Assembly: GCF_008124765.1 (NCBI RefSeq)
Contig: NZ_VNHS01000006.1
Location: forward strand, 186,001-250,000
From: Paenibacillus methanolicus
Lineage (GTDB): Bacteria; Bacillota; Bacilli; Paenibacillales; Paenibacillaceae
Direction of reading: 5' to 3'
DNA: 64,000 nucleotides
The notes beneath the pieces are model-generated. The model was not told the origin of the DNA and made no database searches. It saw nothing but the letters and a program-made list of their open reading frames with translations. Position 1 is the first letter of the stretch; every line of letters begins with the position of its first letter. A program made the translations under genes and the position numbers. Shown here piece by piece: positions 7,515 through 16,255 of the stretch.

Positions 7515-9521
7515 ATGCGCAATACTTTGCAAACTAAAATGAAACGGAGCGTGCGGGCCTCGCTGGAAGGGTTGGAAAGAATCAAAGCCATTGATATCGT
7601 AATTTTCTTCGTCGTCATGATGATGAAGCTTGTCCTGTTCGACCGCTTCGTCCACGTGCCGAACATGGCCATGAGCTGGGACGACGTACTGGTCGGCCTC
7701 GGCACGCTTGCGCTTGTTTCGTTCTGGACGATGTGGCTCGCCCCCCGCGCGCGGACGGTCGCGCTGCTCGCCCTGAATCTTATTCTCACCTTCGTCATCT
7801 ATGCCGACCTCGTCTATTTCCGATACTTCCAAGATCTCATCTCCATCCCGGTTCTGCTGCAGGCCGGCCAAGTCGGGGAGCTCGGGGACAGTATTTGGAC
7901 GTTGATCGGTCCCGCGGATTTGTGGTTCATCGTCGAATGGCCGTTCATTATCGCCTTCGGCGTCTATGCGTTCGCGCAGCGGCGCAGGAGGGGAACCGCG
8001 GCCAAGGCGGCGGTCAGCGCCGCCGAGCGGATCAAGCGCCGTTGGTTCAACGTCGTCTTCCGGGTATCCAGCAGCCTCATCATCTTCGCGGCCGGCATGA
8101 CGCTCGTCTTCGTGCCGATCAATATCGCCAAGCAAACGTGGGCGATCGGGCTGTTCGTCGGCAACTGGTGGAATCTATCGTTGTATAACGTGACGGGCGT
8201 TCTCGGTTTTCACGGGTATGACGCCTATCGTTACGCGCGCGACAACATTTTGCACGAGAACACCTTGACGGCAACGGAAATCGCCGAAGCGAAGCAGTTC
8301 TTCGACGAACGGGGCGAGACGCGCCGACAGTTGGAGAGCGATCCGCTGTTCGGCGCCTACAAAGGCAGCAACGTCATCCTCATCCAGCTGGAGGCGTTCC
8401 AGAACTTCATGATCGGCCGAACGATCGGCGGTCAGGAAGTGACGCCGAACATGAACAAACTGATCGAAGAAAGCCTTTATTTCAATCGCTTCTATCACCA
8501 GACGTCCCAAGGCCGCACGTCGGATGCCGACCTGGCCGCTAATGCGTCGCTGCAGCCGATGATCACCGGTTCCGTCTTCATCCGCTACGCCCAGCACGAG
8601 ATCGATTCGCTCGCCTCGATTCTGAAGAAGAAAGGCTACTCGCCGAATGTGTTCCACGCGTATGACGGCGGATTCTGGAACCGCAATACGATGTACGGCA
8701 ACATGGGATATGACCACTTCTATAACCGCAAGGACTTCACGATCGACGAGCCGCTCGGCTGGTCGCTTGGGGACAACTCGTTCTTCCGGCAATCGGTGGA
8801 CATTATGAAAGAGACGAAGCAGCCGTTCTATTCGTTCCTCATTTCGCTCTCCAGCCACCACCCGTTCCCGCTGCCGAAGGATTACCAGACGCTGGACGTC
8901 GGCGAGTTCGAAGAGACGATTTTCGGCGATTACCTCGAGGCCGCGCATTACGTGGACACGTCGCTGGGGAATATGATCGAGCAGCTGAAGAAGGAAGGGC
9001 TGTGGGACAAATCGATCTTCCTGTTCTACGGCGACCATGACAACTCGATCCGGGATTGGACGCAATTCGAGCAATTCCTCGGCCAACCGCTGAACGAGGT
9101 CGATCGGTACAACGCGCTGAAGCAAGTGCCGTTCGTCGTCCATGTACCGGATGGCAAGCTGAAAGGCCTCCATGAGGAAGTCGGCGGCCAGCTGGACATC
9201 ACGCCGACAATTCTGCATCTGCTCGGCATCCCGAGCGCGGAGTCCTATCATCTGGGCACGCCGCTCGTCACCGAACAGCCGCTTGCCGGCAAACGCGTCG
9301 TCATGCGCGAAGGCGCCTATACGGACGGCAGCGTCTGGTTCTTTCCCGCTACCGACGGGTTGCCCGAGCATAACCGCTGTCTCGATGCGGTCACCGGCGA
9401 GACGCTCGACAACAGCGCCTGCCCGGCGAGCTCGGAAGCGCGCAAAGAGCTCGTCATGTCCGACCGAGTCGTCGTGTACGACCTTATCCGCGAGTTTCGC
9501 AAACAACCGGAAGTCCAATAA
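7515..9521 (+). CDS. LTA synthase-family membrane phosphoglycerol transferase
   Basis: 668-residue LtaS-family enzyme that polymerises glycerol phosphate from phosphatidylglycerol on the outer membrane face. About five N-terminal membrane helices (residues 25-200) precede an extracellular sulfatase-fold domain. Metal-site and catalytic features are NVILIQLEAF with Glu near 293, the nucleophile Thr near 335 in QGRTSDAD, and FYGDHDN. An in-frame ATG at 7188 would translate through the 44-bp repeats; ATG 7515 has GAAAGGA just upstream and starts a normal LtaS N-terminus. Paralogues can act as primase or stress enzymes, so the exact role is open. A strong terminator follows. Confidence 0.9.
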   Translation: MRNTLQTKMKRSVRASLEGLERIKAIDIVIFFVVMMMKLVLFDRFVHVPNMAMSWDDVLVGLGTLALVSFWTMWLAPRARTVALLALNLILTFVIYADLVYFRYFQDLISIPVLLQAGQVGELGDSIWTLIGPADLWFIVEWPFIIAFGVYAFAQRRRRGTAAKAAVSAAERIKRRWFNVVFRVSSSLIIFAAGMTLVFVPINIAKQTWAIGLFVGNWWNLSLYNVTGVLGFHGYDAYRYARDNILHENTLTATEIAEAKQFFDERGETRRQLESDPLFGAYKGSNVILIQLEAFQNFMIGRTIGGQEVTPNMNKLIEESLYFNRFYHQTSQGRTSDADLAANASLQPMITGSVFIRYAQHEIDSLASILKKKGYSPNVFHAYDGGFWNRNTMYGNMGYDHFYNRKDFTIDEPLGWSLGDNSFFRQSVDIMKETKQPFYSFLISLSSHHPFPLPKDYQTLDVGEFEETIFGDYLEAAHYVDTSLGNMIEQLKKEGLWDKSIFLFYGDHDNSIRDWTQFEQFLGQPLNEVDRYNALKQVPFVVHVPDGKLKGLHEEVGGQLDITPTILHLLGIPSAESYHLGTPLVTEQPLAGKRVVMREGAYTDGSVWFFPATDGLPEHNRCLDAVTGETLDNSACPASSEARKELVMSDRVVVYDLIREFRKQPEVQ

Positions 9522-9523
9522 CA

Positions 9524-9577
9524 AACGAAGAAACCTCCCCGCGAGCCGCACAGGCTAGTCGGGGAGGTTTCTTCGTT
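9524..9577. terminator. Bidirectional terminator between LTA synthase and DUF1450 genes
   Basis: AACGAAGAAACCTCCCCG pairs with CGGGGAGGTTTCTTCGTT over about 18 bp, with T-rich ends on both strands. Its right end touches the stop codon of the minus-strand gene. Confidence 0.9.
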
Positions 9578-9797
9578 ATTTCACGTAAGGGCGCGCCTTC
9601 TCGATCGCTTCGTCCTCGGTCGGCGCGGTAATGTACCGGCCGTTGATAAAGATGAACGCCCGTTTCGCGCACGGACCGCAATAGGACTTGCAGCCGACGA
9701 GAATTTCGGCGCTCGGATCGAGCTTCTGAAGCTTGGGCAGCATTTTCTTCACGGAAATATGCTTGCATTTGTCGCAAATTCGTATATCGTTCGGCAT
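9576..9797 (-). CDS. DUF1450 small cysteine protein (YuzB-like)
   Basis: 73-residue protein of the DUF1450/UPF0349 family. Conserved cysteines appear as CDKCKH near residues 8-13 and CKSYCGPCAKRAF near 36-48, which suggests a thioredoxin-like or metal-binding fold. Function is not established in the family. It lies with a HesB-like gene and a DUF1232 gene, all on the minus strand, but spacing of 36-67 bp does not prove one operon. Confidence 0.85.
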   Translation of the reverse strand: MPNDIRICDKCKHISVKKMLPKLQKLDPSAEILVGCKSYCGPCAKRAFIFINGRYITAPTEDEAIEKARPYVK

Positions 9798-9833
9798 GAT
9801 CCGTTCTCCCCGCTCTAATCGACGGCCAACTGC

Positions 9834-10136
9834 TTAGTGGTCGCCGTGATTGCCTTTAGTCGGGTTCGTAACGGCAAAGCCTTCTTCCGGCGAATAGAAA
9901 TAATCGACGCGAACGCCGTCCAAAAATTCGTTGTCCTTCTCGAGCAGCACTTGGATGCCGCTGTCCGTGTCGACCAGCACGTCTTTATCCGATTGGTCGT
10001 CGATGCCAAGCCCGTAGTGGGCATGGTCGCCGTGGGAATGCGTTACATAGATGCGAAGGAATTTACCTTCGTGTTCGGGCTTGTCCAATTCGGCCTGCAG
10101 CACTTTAGCCGCGTTGCGCGAAATTTTGCACTTCAT
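9834..10136 (-). CDS. HesB/IscA-like protein lacking the C-terminal cysteines
   Basis: 100 residues with the HesB/IscA core fold pattern, from MKCKISRNAAKVLQAEL through IDDQSDKDVLVDTDSG to DYFYSPEEGFAVTNP. Classical IscA proteins bind Fe-S clusters by three Cys, two of them in a C-terminal CGC motif. Here the only Cys is residue 3 and the end is His-rich (NHGDH), with another His cluster THSHGDHAHYG. It may therefore bind a metal differently or have lost cluster assembly. It resembles the YneR-type branch found in Bacilli. Confidence 0.75.
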   Translation of the reverse strand: MKCKISRNAAKVLQAELDKPEHEGKFLRIYVTHSHGDHAHYGLGIDDQSDKDVLVDTDSGIQVLLEKDNEFLDGVRVDYFYSPEEGFAVTNPTKGNHGDH

Positions 10137-10203
10137 GAACTCTTCATCTCCTTCATCGTACCATCTCTCCTATTGTAAAGAAACCGGACGCGCAGTTCAA
10201 CCT

Positions 10204-10443
10204 TCAGCGCAAAATCCGGCTGTATTTCCGTTCCATCCAACGGGTATAGAGTTCGGCGGCGATCATGGTCACCGCAATATCGTCGACGGGAAGAAATGGC
10301 AGCGCATCGGGCGCCACCCAGTAGATCAGCACCGGAACGACATACAGCAGCTTGTCCAGCAGCTTCACCTCTTTGGCGGCAAGCAGCCGGTAAATGCGGA
10401 CAAACACATGCCGCCAATGACGGAGCGAAAGCAATTTACGCAT
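10204..10443 (-). CDS. DUF1232 (YkvA-like) small membrane protein
   Basis: 79-residue protein with the DUF1232 signature VVPVLIYWVAPDALPFLPVDDIA, shown here as two adjoining parts WVAPDALPFLP and VDDIA, in a hydrophobic context. The start is the ATG at 10443, preceded by AAAGGAGG; a longer frame to 10611 would cover this ribosome site. Function of the family is unknown; a membrane role is inferred from the hydrophobic segment near residues 32-50. Confidence 0.8.
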   Translation of the reverse strand: MRKLLSLRHWRHVFVRIYRLLAAKEVKLLDKLLYVVPVLIYWVAPDALPFLPVDDIAVTMIAAELYTRWMERKYSRILR

Positions 10444-10538
10444 GGCATGCGGCCTCCTTTCGCCGTCATTATAACATAGGGTGGCAATCGCCGCATGCCA
10501 GCTTGTCGGCCAGCTCTGGCAGTTCCCTTCTCCGGCGG

Positions 10539-11753
10539 CTACTGCCCGGCCAGATAACGGATCGCGCGCATGAGCATCGGCTTCAATTCGTCGTACACGT
10601 CCTCGAAACAATCCAAGGCAAGCGGGTTGACGCCGCTGCCCAACTCTACCGTAAATCCGGGCTTACGATACTCGTAAATGAACCAGTCTTTGTAGCCGGC
10701 GTCGCTGCCCGTCAGCTTGACGGACTTATACCCGCTGGCTAGACCGAACGCTCTGGCCAGACCTTCGCTCTCCGGCGGCTCGTAGCCTCTATAATTCCAG
10801 TAGATCTCCTGCCCTTGGGTGTGCAGCGCGATCGCCATGTCGAATCGCTCGGCTGCCGTCAAGTCGACGAGCGCTCTTGCCTCCGGTTCGCTGAGCGGCG
10901 CCGGTCCCGGATAGTCCCGTCTGCCCGGCCCGTCGGCCGCTCGGCGCTTCACTTCTTCTTCCCAGAAAGCCGGGAACTGGTCGTTCAGATCAACGCCGCG
11001 CGCGTTCGCCTTCCAGCGGCGGAAGCGGCGAGACCCATGGTTCCATTGCAGCAGCTCATGATAAAGCGGATGATCCGGCTGCAACCCTTCCTGCGCCAGC
11101 TTGACGCCGTCGGGATTCACGAGAGGCACGACCCATAGCGTTACCTCGCCGAGCGCTTGCCGCACGTCCAGGTCCGCCATCCGGCCGCCGCGGGCGCCGG
11201 CCGCGGCCAGCTCTTCGACGAATCGCATGAGCAACGGCGTCGTAATCCATTCATTGGCGTGCATCGCGGCGTTAATATGCAGCTTCCGGCCGCCATCGCC
11301 TAGCCGTAGCGCATAGAGCGGGAGCCCAAGGACGCTTGCGCCGATCGTCTGCACGTGCAGGAACGGATAGCTCTTCTCCAAGGCGGCCAAATCCTGCTCC
11401 AGCTCGGCCGGCCCATACTCCCCGCGGGCGTCGACGATCGACGAACACCCTTCCGATTCGGGCAGCGTCACCAGCTGGCCCGGGACCAGCTGCTTCGGGT
11501 CCAGGCGGGGGTTCGCCGCCAGCAGCGCATGGACGGAGAGCGAGAACCGCTCGGCCACGCCGAGCACCGTATCGCACGGCTGCACGCAATAGCAGGATGC
11601 GTTCTGTTCCGGAATAAACACGAGCAGCCCCGGCGCGATCGGAGCCGCGGGGGACAATCTCGGATTGGCCGCCAGCAGCGCGGCGGCATGAATATGGAAT
11701 CTCCTTGCGATGCGAAGCAGCGTGTCGCCCGGCTGCACGACGTAAGGGAGCAT
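10539..11753 (-). CDS. LysM M14 peptidoglycan peptidase (gamma-D-glutamyl-mDAP type)
   Basis: 404-residue zinc carboxypeptidase with two N-terminal LysM domains (about residues 2-47 and 52-98, each starting at a VVQPGDTL or CVQPCDTV motif). LysM binds peptidoglycan. The M14 domain has zinc ligands HANEW (HxxE) near residue 160, a third His in IALHTQGQEIYW, and the catalytic Glu in FTVELGSG. This order matches endopeptidase I of Lysinibacillus sphaericus, which cuts gamma-D-Glu-mDAP bonds in sporulating cells. ATG 11753 has AGGAGG 8 nt upstream. No signal peptide is visible, consistent with mother-cell or spore use. Confidence 0.88.
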   Translation of the reverse strand: MLPYVVQPGDTLLRIARRFHIHAAALLAANPRLSPAAPIAPGLLVFIPEQNASCYCVQPCDTVLGVAERFSLSVHALLAANPRLDPKQLVPGQLVTLPESEGCSSIVDARGEYGPAELEQDLAALEKSYPFLHVQTIGASVLGLPLYALRLGDGGRKLHINAAMHANEWITTPLLMRFVEELAAAGARGGRMADLDVRQALGEVTLWVVPLVNPDGVKLAQEGLQPDHPLYHELLQWNHGSRRFRRWKANARGVDLNDQFPAFWEEEVKRRAADGPGRRDYPGPAPLSEPEARALVDLTAAERFDMAIALHTQGQEIYWNYRGYEPPESEGLARAFGLASGYKSVKLTGSDAGYKDWFIYEYRKPGFTVELGSGVNPLALDCFEDVYDELKPMLMRAIRYLAGQ

Positions 11754-11974
11754 GCGCAAAACCTCCTCTGACCAAGCTGTTCGGCTGAACACGTCTCATG
11801 TCACATGCTATGCAAGGTAGACGGCGCACATGCCAGCGCGATCGCATGCAGCCCTTGCCCGTACCGGTCGGTTTAAACGAAGGTTGCGAACAAGGCAAAA
11901 GAGCCTCGCGCATCCGCGGGCGCTGCTCGCGGCGTTCGAGACTTCCTTCTCCCTCTGCATGTTGCTCCCGAAGA

Positions 11975-12796
11975 TCACGTCATCCCGATTCGTGGCACTT
12001 GCCAGACGACCGGACTGAGCGCGATCTGTTCGCCGAGCCATTGGATCGCGATCTGTTGAAACAGCCGCGAGTCGCCGCTGCAGCAAAATTGATGAATCGG
12101 CTGTTGTGCGCTGCGGGCCAATTTGTTCTGATCGTGCAAAATCGTGCTAATCTCGCGCGCCGTCTCATCCGCGGAGCTGATGAGCGCCACCTGCTGACCG
12201 GCCACTTCCGAGATCGTCTCCGCCAGAAACGGGTAGTGCGTGCAGCCCAGAATCAACGTATCGAACGGATAGGGCCGCAGCGCGGCCAACCCTTGTTCCA
12301 CCGTCGATTGCGTCTCGGGAGAACGGAAGTTGCCCTGCTCGACGAGCGGGACGAACGCCGGACAAGCCAGGCTGACGACCCGGACATGAGGCGAAAGCTG
12401 CTTGAGCGCCAGCTCATAGGCGCCGCTGCGGATCGTCCCTTCCGTGCCGATGACGCCGATCATGCCATTCTGCGTTCTTCCCAAAGCCGCGCGCGCGCCC
12501 GGGTGGATCACTCCCACGACGGGCACGTTCACGCGCGAGCGTATATCTTCCAGCGCAACGGCGGTGGCCGTATTACACGCGATTACGATCATTTTGGGCT
12601 GATATTGGATCAAGTAATCGACGATCTCGCGCGTAAACCGCATCACCTCTTCGGCCGGGCGAGGCCCGTACGGCGCCCTTGCCGTGTCGCCGAAATAGAT
12701 CACCTTCTCCATCGGCAGCTGGCGCAACACTTCTTTGACCACGGTAAGCCCGCCGACACCGGAGTCCAATATTGCGATCGGTTGTTGCACAAACAC
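11975..12796 (-). CDS. murI: Glutamate racemase
   Basis: Cytosolic, cofactor-independent racemase that makes D-glutamate for peptidoglycan. Catalytic cysteines are in IACNTATA (residue ~74) and LGCTHYP (~185), with ILDSGVGGLTV at the N-terminus. The start is uncertain. GTG 12796 gives 273 aa with a modest GAAGAAAG upstream; GTG 12790 and ATG 12832 are alternatives. It lies upstream of the LysM peptidase on the same strand but with a 221-bp gap. In that gap I see no clear promoter or terminator. Confidence 0.95.
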   Translation of the reverse strand: MFVQQPIAILDSGVGGLTVVKEVLRQLPMEKVIYFGDTARAPYGPRPAEEVMRFTREIVDYLIQYQPKMIVIACNTATAVALEDIRSRVNVPVVGVIHPGARAALGRTQNGMIGVIGTEGTIRSGAYELALKQLSPHVRVVSLACPAFVPLVEQGNFRSPETQSTVEQGLAALRPYPFDTLILGCTHYPFLAETISEVAGQQVALISSADETAREISTILHDQNKLARSAQQPIHQFCCSGDSRLFQQIAIQWLGEQIALSPVVWQVPRIGMT

Positions 12797-12916
12797 ACCG
12801 CTTTCTTCAACGTTTTGTCTGTATAAGCTCATTATCAGCTTCAATAGAATATGAACGGAACGCGGAAAACGTACCTTGCGATGGCACCGATTGCGCGGAC
12901 AAGGCTTCTATAACGA

Positions 12917-12946
12917 GAAAAAACCGGGTTCCGCTAGGGAACCCGG
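12917..12946 (-). terminator. Terminator of the stalk-domain gene
   Basis: CCGGGTTCC (12924-12932) pairs with GGAACCCGG (12938-12946) around a five-base loop. The A run before it on the plus strand is the T run of the minus-strand transcript. Confidence 0.85.
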
Positions 12947-12996
12947 CGTGCGCGCCGCTTCGTTCGATCGGAGAGCAATCAGCGCGAGACCGTCGA

Positions 12997-14034
12997 TTAT
13001 TGCGCGGCCGGCAGGACAACCAGCTTCCAAGCCGTGCCGATCGGCGGCAGGCTCTTCGTCATCATCGGGCCGTAGAATCCGATGATGCGGGCGCCTTTAA
13101 CCAATTGATCGGCAGTTGCCTTCTCGCCGGTCAACGTGACGAGTTGCGTGTTCTCGCTTAGCATCAATTTGATCTCGGACTGCGATACGTCGCTGAGCGC
13201 TTCGCCTTTAATCCGAACGGCAACCGTGCCGTCTTCGGCCTTCGTTACCTCTTCGATCGCGCCTGCCGTGCCGAGCGTCTCGATCGCCGCAGCCGGTTTC
13301 TTGACAATCAGCTCATACAGCGCCGTTTGAGGCGGCAAGCTCATCGTTTGCGCCAGCGAATGCACCGCTTCTACCTCATAGCCGAGTTGTACGTCCGTCC
13401 ACTGCAGCACGGTTCCGTCTTCGGCTTTCACGACCGTCTCCTTGCCCACGTTGAGCACAAGCCCTTCCGTTCCCGTGCCGTTGATGCGCACGCTGCCTTC
13501 GCCGTCTTTCACGTTGACGCCGGTGACGAATCCGTCCGTCGTCATCGTTTTCTTCTCGGCGAGCGTCACTTCCACGGTGCCGCCGACGCGCGCCACGTCT
13601 GCTTGGAGCACCTGCGCCGCGAACGAATCCGGTACGAAAATCTTGCCGTTCTTCTGCTCTGGCGCGGCTCCGAGCTTGATGAGCATGCGCGCGAATGAAT
13701 ATTGGTCCGCGCCAAGCTTCACGCTCGTCCACTGCGCGCCTTTCATCAGTTCGACCGATTGCGTCTTGCCGTTCCACGTCACGTTATAGCCGAGCGCTGC
13801 CGCCAAGTCGCGCAGCGGAATCATGACATCCTTGCCATTCTTATTCATATAGCCGGCGCCGCTGACGGCCGATCCGTTCACGGTCAGCGAATATACGCCG
13901 TTAACCGGCGCGTTAATTGGCGCGTTGATCGGCACCGCCGTCTGGTATTCTTGCGCGGATGCCAGGCCGCTTGCGCCCGTTACCATCATTGCCGTCGTCA
14001 GTACCGCTAGTCCGAGTTTCTTCGTAGTTTTCAT
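12997..14034 (-). CDS. Secreted copper-amine-oxidase-N-type stalk domain protein
   Basis: 345 residues with a Sec signal peptide (LGLAVLTTAMMVTGASGLASA, cut after ASA near residue 27). Residues about 45-130 form a Cu_amine_oxidN1 stalk domain, recognised by KDVMIPLRDLAAALGYNVTW and the later GKIFVPDSFAAQVL. The rest is beta-rich with no recognised catalytic motif. Despite the domain name, no amine-oxidase activity is implied. Such proteins are common on Paenibacillus cell surfaces. ATG 14034 has AGGAGG 7 nt upstream; the preceding TTG is less likely. It has its own terminator. Confidence 0.85.
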   Translation of the reverse strand: MKTTKKLGLAVLTTAMMVTGASGLASAQEYQTAVPINAPINAPVNGVYSLTVNGSAVSGAGYMNKNGKDVMIPLRDLAAALGYNVTWNGKTQSVELMKGAQWTSVKLGADQYSFARMLIKLGAAPEQKNGKIFVPDSFAAQVLQADVARVGGTVEVTLAEKKTMTTDGFVTGVNVKDGEGSVRINGTGTEGLVLNVGKETVVKAEDGTVLQWTDVQLGYEVEAVHSLAQTMSLPPQTALYELIVKKPAAAIETLGTAGAIEEVTKAEDGTVAVRIKGEALSDVSQSEIKLMLSENTQLVTLTGEKATADQLVKGARIIGFYGPMMTKSLPPIGTAWKLVVLPAAQ

Positions 14035-14227
14035 CAATATTCCTCCTGGTGTGTTTGCTGGTGTCGTTGGTTCTTCCTTCTAGACGGAGCCGTATCTCAG
14101 AATGTTGCACGATGCAGCTATTTTTTTCGCGTGATGCTCTACGAATATCGCGGGAAGGATGAACTCCTATATAATAGAGGTAGTTTTCTTATTCGGATCA
14201 TCACGCGCAAGGAGCTTGCTCACGACC

Positions 14228-15145
14228 ATGGACCACTATCACTTCTCAATCGGCGTCAATCCGCTGCAGCCGCGCGGCGATCTGTTCGTTCTGTTCAGCG
14301 GCCACGGCCAGCCGGTTCCCGGTCATTCGATCGGGCCGGCCGTGCATCATTACTATCTCGTGCATACCGTCACGTCCGGGCGCGGCGTCTTCCGCATGGA
14401 CGGCCGGGTCTTTGAACTGGAAACCGGCGATACGTTCGTCATTTTCCCGGATACGTTGTTCTCGTACGCGGCCGACCGCGCCGAACCTTGGACCTATCGC
14501 TGGGTCGCGTTCAAGGGAGAGGGCGGCGCGGACGCCATGGCGGCGCTCGGCATCACCATCGATCATCCCGTGCTCAAGCTGCCTTCCTTGACTCGGGCGC
14601 TCCGGCTCTACAAGGCCATGCAGCGGACGTTCGAGCGGACGCTTTCGGCCGATCTGGCCGACCTGGAAGCATCCGGCTTGCTGCGCTTATTGTTCAAATT
14701 GTTCGGCGATTCCAACCGGAACCGGCTGCGTACGCCGGATCAAGGACTCGGCACGGATATCGAGCGCCAAATCAAACGCGCGATTCGCTGGCTCTCGCTG
14801 CAGTACGCGGAATCCGTCTCGATCGACGATTTATCCCGGACGCTCGGCTACCATCGCACCCATCTGTCCAAAATGTTCAAGCAGACGACCGGCCTGTCGC
14901 CCAAGCAGTTTCTGCAGCAGGTCCGCATGGAGCGCGCTCGCGAATTGTTGGACGGCCCGCACGAGCTGCAGATCGATCAGATCGCCGCATCCGTCGGATA
15001 CAGCGACCCGCTCTATTTCTCCAGACTGTTCCACAAATTCGCGGGCTGCTCGCCTACTGCCTATCGGCTTGGCCAACGCGGGAATACGGAAGGGGACGGC
15101 AATGTTAGCCCACCGCCAATCCAGGAGCCGAACAAGGACGCTTGA
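14228..15145 (+). CDS. AraC-family transcriptional regulator
   Basis: 305-residue regulator with an N-terminal cupin-like sensor (about residues 1-150, including HHYYLVHTVTSGRGVF) and a C-terminal double helix-turn-helix: SIDDLSRTLGYHRTHLSKMFK and IAASVGYSDPLYFSRLFHK. AraC/XylS proteins of this type respond to sugars. The chosen ATG 14228 is 14 nt after AAGGAG; an in-frame TTG at 14216 is too close. It is convergent with ytxH and not adjacent to an obvious target, so its role is unknown. Confidence 0.85.
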   Translation: MDHYHFSIGVNPLQPRGDLFVLFSGHGQPVPGHSIGPAVHHYYLVHTVTSGRGVFRMDGRVFELETGDTFVIFPDTLFSYAADRAEPWTYRWVAFKGEGGADAMAALGITIDHPVLKLPSLTRALRLYKAMQRTFERTLSADLADLEASGLLRLLFKLFGDSNRNRLRTPDQGLGTDIERQIKRAIRWLSLQYAESVSIDDLSRTLGYHRTHLSKMFKQTTGLSPKQFLQQVRMERARELLDGPHELQIDQIAASVGYSDPLYFSRLFHKFAGCSPTAYRLGQRGNTEGDGNVSPPPIQEPNKDA

Positions 15146-15225
15146 CCTCCCGCACAAGGCCAAACAGACCATGTCATCGTCGACATGGCCTGCCCGGTCT
15201 AGCGTTCGTCTATACACCAGCGTCA

Positions 15226-15600
15226 TTAACCGATCGTCGTCAGCTCTTTCTCTTCTTCCTTGGCGACCGCTACTTCTTCATTGATTTCCAGCCGTTCGGG
15301 AAGATCCTCGCCGCGTTTCCAGTTACGCACGGAATCGATGACATTGCTCGTCGTCTCTTTCGCTTTATCCGCGATGGCCGATGCGCCGCTGCCAACCTGC
15401 TTCGCGAGACGCGTCGTCGATTCGCCGACTTGGCCGGCGATGCGAGCCGTTTGCTCGCCGACTTGCTGCGCGCCGTCCGCGATATCCTGGCGCAGTTCCT
15501 TGCCGGACTTCGGCGCGAATAACAGCGCGGTTAACGAGCCCACGACGCCGCCTGCGAGCAAGCCGTACAGAAATCCTTTGTTTGCTTTGTTCTTTGCCAT
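15226..15600 (-). CDS. YtxH-family stress protein
   Basis: 124-residue protein with one N-terminal membrane helix (GFLYGLLAGGVVGSLTALLFAP) followed by the YtxH signature KSGKELRQDI and a long amphipathic helix. The downstream gene of the YtxG/YtxH pair is placed as in B. subtilis ytxGHJ, a SigB general-stress operon; SigB control here is not shown. ATG 15600 has AAGGAGAG upstream, while a longer frame to 15624 overlaps that site. It follows the DUF948 gene by 20 bp. Confidence 0.88.
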   Translation of the reverse strand: MAKNKANKGFLYGLLAGGVVGSLTALLFAPKSGKELRQDIADGAQQVGEQTARIAGQVGESTTRLAKQVGSGASAIADKAKETTSNVIDSVRNWKRGEDLPERLEINEEVAVAKEEEKELTTIG

Positions 15601-15620
15601 TTTGCCTCTCTCCTTCATCG

Positions 15621-16130
15621 TCATAAAGTGGCCGCTTCCGGTTTGGGTTCTTTGGTATCGTGCCCAAATTCACCCGGGTAGCATGCAGAAGACCGCTCTT
15701 CGCTGCGTTTGGATTGCACGAACTGCCATGCCGCGTATCCGACTTCCGCCCAATCCAACGCTTCCTTGATTTGATGCTTATACTTGCCGCCGCCGCGTTC
15801 GACTTGCGAAGCGGCATGGTCGGTAAATACGCCCGTCATTTTGCGCACGGCCGCGGCTGCCTGATCCGCCGAATCGCCGATGATGCGGGCCGCTTCGAAC
15901 AATCGCGCCGCGCTGTCGATTTGCCGATGGACCGCACGGATCGCCTCCGCCGCCGGATCGGCGACGCCGCCGGCCTTCACCGTAATTTCCGCCGCGCTGC
16001 GCTCGATCGCTTTGGCGGATTCCACCAGCCTTCCAAGCTTGCGATCGGCTGATCTTAGCCACAGCAGAACGCCGGCAACCAGCACGACGAAGGCGATGGC
16101 GATGCATGCCTGAAACCAAATATGGATCAT
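15621..16130 (-). CDS. DUF948 (YtxG-like) membrane protein
   Basis: 169 residues: one N-terminal membrane helix (IHIWFQACIAIAFVVLVAG) followed by a DUF948 coiled-coil region (about 25-110) rich in Ala, Ile and Arg, then a short basic tail. ATG 16130 has a perfect AAGGAGG. It forms a pair with ytxH 20 bp downstream, as in B. subtilis. The family is general-stress associated but has no defined biochemical role. Confidence 0.85.
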   Translation of the reverse strand: MIHIWFQACIAIAFVVLVAGVLLWLRSADRKLGRLVESAKAIERSAAEITVKAGGVADPAAEAIRAVHRQIDSAARLFEAARIIGDSADQAAAAVRKMTGVFTDHAASQVERGGGKYKHQIKEALDWAEVGYAAWQFVQSKRSEERSSACYPGEFGHDTKEPKPEAATL

Positions 16131-16215
16131 CGTCCGTTCCTCCTTATGCCCGGATATCGGGCGAATGCCCAATTCTTAATGACAGTATAAGCAGCGTGGG
16201 CTCGTCTTGACACAA

Positions 16216-16252
16216 ACACAAAAAAACCGAATCGCGGCTGCCCGCAATTCGG
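16216..16252 (-). terminator. Terminator of the SufR-like gene
   Basis: CCGAATCGCGG pairs with CCGCAATTCGG around CTGC, with a one-base bulge. The preceding A7 on the plus strand gives the minus transcript its U run. Confidence 0.75.
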
Positions 16253-16255
16253 CTT

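Noticed and set aside
15170-15205. Terminator between AraC and ytxH genes
   Set aside because: CCATGTC/GACATGG forms a hairpin but no U tract follows on either strand.
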